Assembly: GCF_015461835.1 (NCBI RefSeq)
Contig: NZ_JACOPX010000003.1
Location: 350,572-414,571, forward strand
DNA from: Pseudomonas neuropathica
GTDB taxonomy: Bacteria > Pseudomonadota > Gammaproteobacteria > Pseudomonadales > Pseudomonadaceae
Direction of reading: 5' to 3'
Length of the DNA stretch: 64,000 bases
Position 1 is the stretch's first letter. Every line of letters starts with the position of its first letter. The translations under genes were made by a program, and so were the position numbers. The notes below the pieces were generated by a model, which was not told the origin of the DNA, ran no database searches, and was given only the letters and a program-made list of their open reading frames with translations. Shown here piece after piece: positions 61,372 through 64,000 of this stretch.

Positions 61372-61698
61372 TCAGGACGCGTCTGCTGCCATTTCGGCGT
61401 CATGGGCAATCAAGGACACCAGGGCGTTCTGCTGACGGTGAGACAGCTGGCGGAAACGTTGCAACAACTCGCGCTCATGCAACGACAGCTCCGGGCTGTC
61501 CAGGCGCATGCTCAGCTCTTCGCCCAGTGCACCTTCCTGAATAAGACTCTGCTCAAGGCGCGCAATGATCTCGGAGTTCATGCTGCGATGATGATTGCGA
61601 GCCACCTCGGCAATGCGTTCACGCATTCCGTCTGGCAGACGTACGACGAACTTGTCAGCCGTACGGCTGGAATAAATTGCCTGTTTCAATGGGCGCAT
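61372..61698 (-). CDS. amrZ: Ribbon-helix-helix regulator AmrZ
   Basis: 108 residues. A flexible start [15 protein letters not shown] is followed by an Arc-type ribbon-helix-helix ([19 protein letters not shown], then [18 protein letters not shown]) and a C-terminal tetramerisation helix with [15 protein letters not shown]. Length and sequence agree closely with AmrZ of P. aeruginosa, which controls alginate, motility and c-di-GMP genes. It is a single gene with its own terminator. Confidence 0.94.
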   Translation of the reverse strand: MRPLKQAIYSSRTADKFVVRLPDGMRERIAEVARNHHRSMNSEIIARLEQSLIQEGALGEELSMRLDSPELSLHERELLQRFRQLSHRQQNALVSLIAHDAEMAADAS

Positions 61699-62088
61699 AT
61701 ATTTAACCGGTTAGTTCAGGGGAGCGGTTCTCGGGATTGGCCGCAGGATGTGTGGTAGGACAAGCATCCGCGCCAAATGGTTCAACCTGAATTGTTAAGA
61801 GGCCCGCATCATGCCTCAAAATTGCCAGATCATTGGCGTCAATTCTGTGACAAATATTGAGCTGGGTAAAGGCGTAATGCCAGCACCAATTATCAGAAAT
61901 GCGGACTGGTTTGAAATCTTCACCTCTGTCCGCATCCTTGTCCGCTTCCTGCTACACATCAATAGATGTCCGAGGGCATCAGAACGTGCATTCTATGCGG
62001 GTTCTGCATCCTTGTTCCTTACCTGTACAGGATAGTGGCAAATTGCCGATTTACTAGTGGCATACACCTGCTGGAGGGTGTTTTCAGG
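61699..62088. other. Intergenic region between amrZ and phnN
   Basis: 390 bp between divergent genes with no credible coding sequence. TTGGCG and TTGCCA elements near 61830-61850 could be AmrZ-type sites, since AmrZ autoregulates in relatives, but they are not convincing. The longer in-frame reading at 61966 upstream of phnN is rejected. Confidence 0.5.
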
Positions 62089-62658
62089 ATGGATGGCAAG
62101 CTAATTTACTTGATGGGGCCGTCCGGGTCAGGCAAGGACAGTTTGATCGAGGCTGCGCGATCCCCCTTACGTGCATTGAGCTGTGAAGTGATGCGTCGGG
62201 TGATCACTCGATCCGCCGAATCGGTGGGGGAGGATGCTGTTGGCGTGACACCGGATGAGTTTGAGCGGCGTGAGCGCGCTGGCGAATTTTCATTGGCCTG
62301 GCGTGCCAATGGTCTCGCCTACGGGATTCCAGTGGAAATGGATCAATGGCTGAATGCTGGACGGCATGTATTGGTCAATGGTTCGCGGGCCAATCTGCGT
62401 CAAGCAATGCAGCGCTATCCAGCGCTGCTGCCAGTCTTGCTGACAGTTCGGGATGAGGTGTTGCGAGAACGTCTGCTCAAGCGCGGTCGAGAAACGCTTG
62501 AGCAAATTGACGCAAGACTGGATCGCAATGTGTTGTTCAAGGATAGGCGGTCAAGTGATGAGCCGGTAAATGTCATTGATAATTCCGGGGAGCTGGCGGA
62601 GGCCGTCAGTGATCTTTTGCGTCTGATCAGGCTCAGCGTAAAACCGGATCAAATTTGA
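62089..62658 (+). CDS. phnN: Ribose 1,5-bisphosphate phosphokinase PhnN
   Basis: 189 residues, P-loop kinase related to guanylate kinase. Walker A GPSGSGKDS is at 10-18, the RRVITRS block follows, and FSLAWRANGLAYGIP is typical of PhnN. It makes PRPP from ribose 1,5-bisphosphate, a step after C-P lyase. No phn gene is adjacent. CTGGAGGGTGTTTTCAGG precedes the ATG. Its 3' end overlaps the next convergent gene by 26 bp. Confidence 0.87.
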   Translation: MDGKLIYLMGPSGSGKDSLIEAARSPLRALSCEVMRRVITRSAESVGEDAVGVTPDEFERRERAGEFSLAWRANGLAYGIPVEMDQWLNAGRHVLVNGSRANLRQAMQRYPALLPVLLTVRDEVLRERLLKRGRETLEQIDARLDRNVLFKDRRSSDEPVNVIDNSGELAEAVSDLLRLIRLSVKPDQI

Positions 62659-62812
62659 TCTTTCTTCCCGCAGCCAGTGCCAGCACAAATAGTATGGCAA
62701 AAATGCCGCAGCCAATCAGGGGCAGGGTGATTTCAGCGCCCTCGAATAGCGATAAGTGCACAACGCCACTCAATAGGGCGAGGATCAGAAATCCCGCAGC
62801 TGACTTGGACAT
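62633..62812 (-). CDS. Small two-helix membrane protein
   Basis: 59 residues with two membrane helices (AAGFLILALLSGVVHLSLF and LPLIGCGIFAILFVLALAAG) and a basic end (RKIKFDPVLR). This looks like a conserved small hypothetical protein of pseudomonads; the function is unknown. TCAAAC precedes the ATG; a longer start adds nine residues. Confidence 0.6.
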   Translation of the reverse strand: MSKSAAGFLILALLSGVVHLSLFEGAEITLPLIGCGIFAILFVLALAAGRKIKFDPVLR

Positions 62813-62832
62813 GTTTGACTCCTGAAGATGTT

Positions 62833-63069
62833 TCAAAAAACCAGATGTTCGGAGGTCAGTGCTGGTCGCACCTGCTCAGAGTTACTGACAGCCTGTGGGG
62901 TAGAGGTGTCCTGATCGCTCAACACCGCCAGCTGGGGGGCTTTTTGTACCTGCAAGTAATGCGGCATGCGCTGGACCAATGGCTTCTGTGTTGCACTCTC
63001 GGGCACAAACTGGAAGCTCACCAAAACCGCAAGAGCAATTGCATTTGCAAGCAAAAGGGTGGTGTTCAT
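62833..63069 (-). CDS. Small exported or anchored hypothetical protein
   Basis: 78 residues. One N-terminal hydrophobic segment (TLLLANAIALAVLVSFQF) may be a signal or anchor, followed by a Gln/Pro/Ser-rich tail. No family recognised. The start at 63069 is preceded by GGAGCTACACCC. Confidence 0.5.
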   Translation of the reverse strand: MNTTLLLANAIALAVLVSFQFVPESATQKPLVQRMPHYLQVQKAPQLAVLSDQDTSTPQAVSNSEQVRPALTSEHLVF

Positions 63070-63364
63070 GGGTGTAGCTCCGAATGTTCTTCGATAGAAC
63101 AGACAAAGCAGCCGTCGTGCCAACAGTTTAACCTCTGTTAAGTCCTTTAAAAACAAGCATTTGAGCAGGTTTTTCGAATTGTGCAGGTTGCAATCTGCAA
63201 TGGTGGCCTTTCAGTGAGCATGCAAAATGCACGGTAATTCTTCCCGCGGCATTGCAGGGCGCTTGCCTACACTTAAAAAGCCCAACGGACGACATGACAA
63301 ATCGGGGTTCGGTGGTTAACATGCACGCCGTCCGTCATGCAGCGTCTGCTGCGACAAAGCGTGT
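63070..63364. other. Intergenic region before tRNA-Arg(CCT)
   Basis: 295 bp. No gene was recognised; the tRNA promoter should lie near its right end. Confidence 0.45.
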
Positions 63365-63441
63365 GTCTCAGTAGCTCAATTGGATAGAGCATCCCCCTCC
63401 TAAGGGGAAGGTTGGCAGTTCGAACCTGCCCTGGGACACCA
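63365..63441 (+). tRNA. tRNA-Arg(CCT)
   Basis: 77 nt. Acceptor GTCTCAG/CTGGGAC, D-loop AGCTCAATTGGATAGAGC, anticodon CCT at 63399-63401, T-arm GGCAGTTCGAACCTGCC, CCA encoded. Confidence 0.93.
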
Positions 63442-63644
63442 TCTATTGTTGAAACTCCCCTCCTTTAATACTCGATGGTCTTGAAGCGCTCAATCAGCGG
63501 GCGTGGCGAGGCCAGGTCGTAATTAGTATGCGCTTTCTCTTGGGGCGGGGCCTTCTGGTTGAGTTCGAATCAGGCATGCGAGTTGTGTCTATCTATATAG
63601 AGGGAGCCTTTTCGCATGCTTCGATAAAAAAGCGAAATTAACGG
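63442..63644 (+). other. Spacer between tRNA-Arg(CCT) and the rrn promoters
   Basis: About 200 bp. A short coding-like stretch near 63480-63580 has no start or recognisable product. The right end is AT-rich and may serve as an UP element. Confidence 0.4.
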
Positions 63645-63672
63645 TTGACGGCAGATTCAGGATGTCTATAAT
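63645..63672 (+). promoter_or_regulatory. rrn promoter P1
   Basis: -35 TTGACG (63645-63650), 16-bp spacer, -10 TATAAT (63667-63672). Confidence 0.82.
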
Positions 63673-63790
63673 TCGCCCCACTTCCGGCGCAGTCGAAACG
63701 GAAAACTCCTTGAGATTCAATGAGTTATGCAGGTTTCGGCAGCAGGTTGCTTCAGTTCATCGAAGCCAGAAGGAAGTTGAAAAAGAGGTG

Positions 63791-63818
63791 TTGACAGCAG
63801 CGTGTAACGCTGTAGAAT
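63791..63818 (+). promoter_or_regulatory. rrn promoter P2
   Basis: -35 TTGACA (63791-63796), 16-bp spacer, -10 TAGAAT (63813-63818). Confidence 0.85.
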
Positions 63819-63900
63819 TCGCCTCCCGCTGACGAGAGATCGGAAGCGCAAGTGGTTGAAGTTGTTGAAGAATTCTTCGAAAACTTCTGAAAATAATCAC

Positions 63901-63928
63901 TTGACAGCAAATGAGGCTGCTGTAGAAT
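63901..63928 (+). promoter_or_regulatory. rrn promoter P3
   Basis: -35 TTGACA (63901-63906), 16-bp spacer, -10 TAGAAT (63923-63928), followed by GCGCGCC, a discriminator type seen at stringent promoters. Confidence 0.88.
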
Positions 63929-63962
63929 GCGCGCCTCGGTTGAGACGAAAGATCTTAACCAA

Positions 63963-63974
63963 CCGCTCTTTAAC
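63963..63974 (+). promoter_or_regulatory. boxA antitermination element of the rRNA leader
   Basis: GCTCTTTAACAA fits boxA, and the following AACTGAATCAAGCAATTCGT is the Pseudomonas 16S leader as I recall it. The 16S gene begins beyond base 64000. Confidence 0.85.
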
Positions 63975-64000
63975 AACTGAATCAAGCAATTCGTGTGGGT

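Noticed and set aside
63480..63580. Possible gene remnant between tRNA-Arg(CCT) and the rrn promoters
   Set aside because: A short coding-like stretch without start, stop context or recognisable product.

Overview
The window is chromosomal DNA of a fluorescent-group Pseudomonas, GC-rich through most of its length. This rests on several recognisable proteins and gene orders: an AmrZ, RsmA, BdlA-like and DUF2025/DUF2790 set typical of the genus; the aotJQMOP-argR and aruCFGDBE arginine clusters; the ltaE-alaS-lysC-rsmA-tRNA-Ser-tRNA-Arg order; and several families of Pseudomonas-type REP/REPIN inverted repeats between genes.

Layout. 1-14 kb: accessory and housekeeping genes (a PACE efflux pump end, an SDR oxidoreductase with a divergent LysR regulator, PitA phosphate transport, a CorA/ZntB-like channel, a chemoreceptor, a FlxA-like coiled-coil protein, a PepSY protein, GlpQ, DUF2025, an amidotransferase/monooxygenase pair with a divergent LysR regulator, DUF1003). 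12.8-15.4 kb: a signalling pair, a BdlA-like PAS-PAS-MCP protein and a MASE2-GGDEF diguanylate cyclase. 15.5-22.9 kb: small regulators and unknowns (TetR with a divergent metallo-hydrolase, two HTH proteins behind a LexA-like box, AraC, a TSUP exporter, a DUF6933-like protein, two unknowns). 23.0-25.0 kb: a lower-GC patch with an McrA-like SRA/HNH endonuclease and a BRO-N protein, probably acquired. 25.1-29.6 kb: nrdB, a DUF2790 protein and acsA.

30-52 kb is the arginine region. The aotJQMOP genes import arginine/ornithine, ArgR is the regulator, and aruC-F-G-D-B-(small gene)-E encode the arginine succinyltransferase (AST) pathway that turns arginine into glutamate and succinate. A 7.8-kb gene for a 2595-residue protein lies between argR and aruC, on the opposite strand. 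It has a toxin-like N-terminal half, five tandem LRR modules of about 305 residues, and no visible effector domain at its C-terminus.

52-64 kb is conserved core: an FMN riboswitch and a type II lumazine synthase, ltaE, alaS, lysC, rsmA, one tRNA-Ser, three identical tRNA-Arg(ACG), mgtE, amrZ, an orphan phnN, tRNA-Arg(CCT), and finally three tandem promoters and the boxA leader of an rRNA operon whose 16S gene starts beyond the window.

Start codons were chosen from Shine-Dalgarno spacing and family length. No CRISPR array, integrase, transposase or prophage structural gene was seen.
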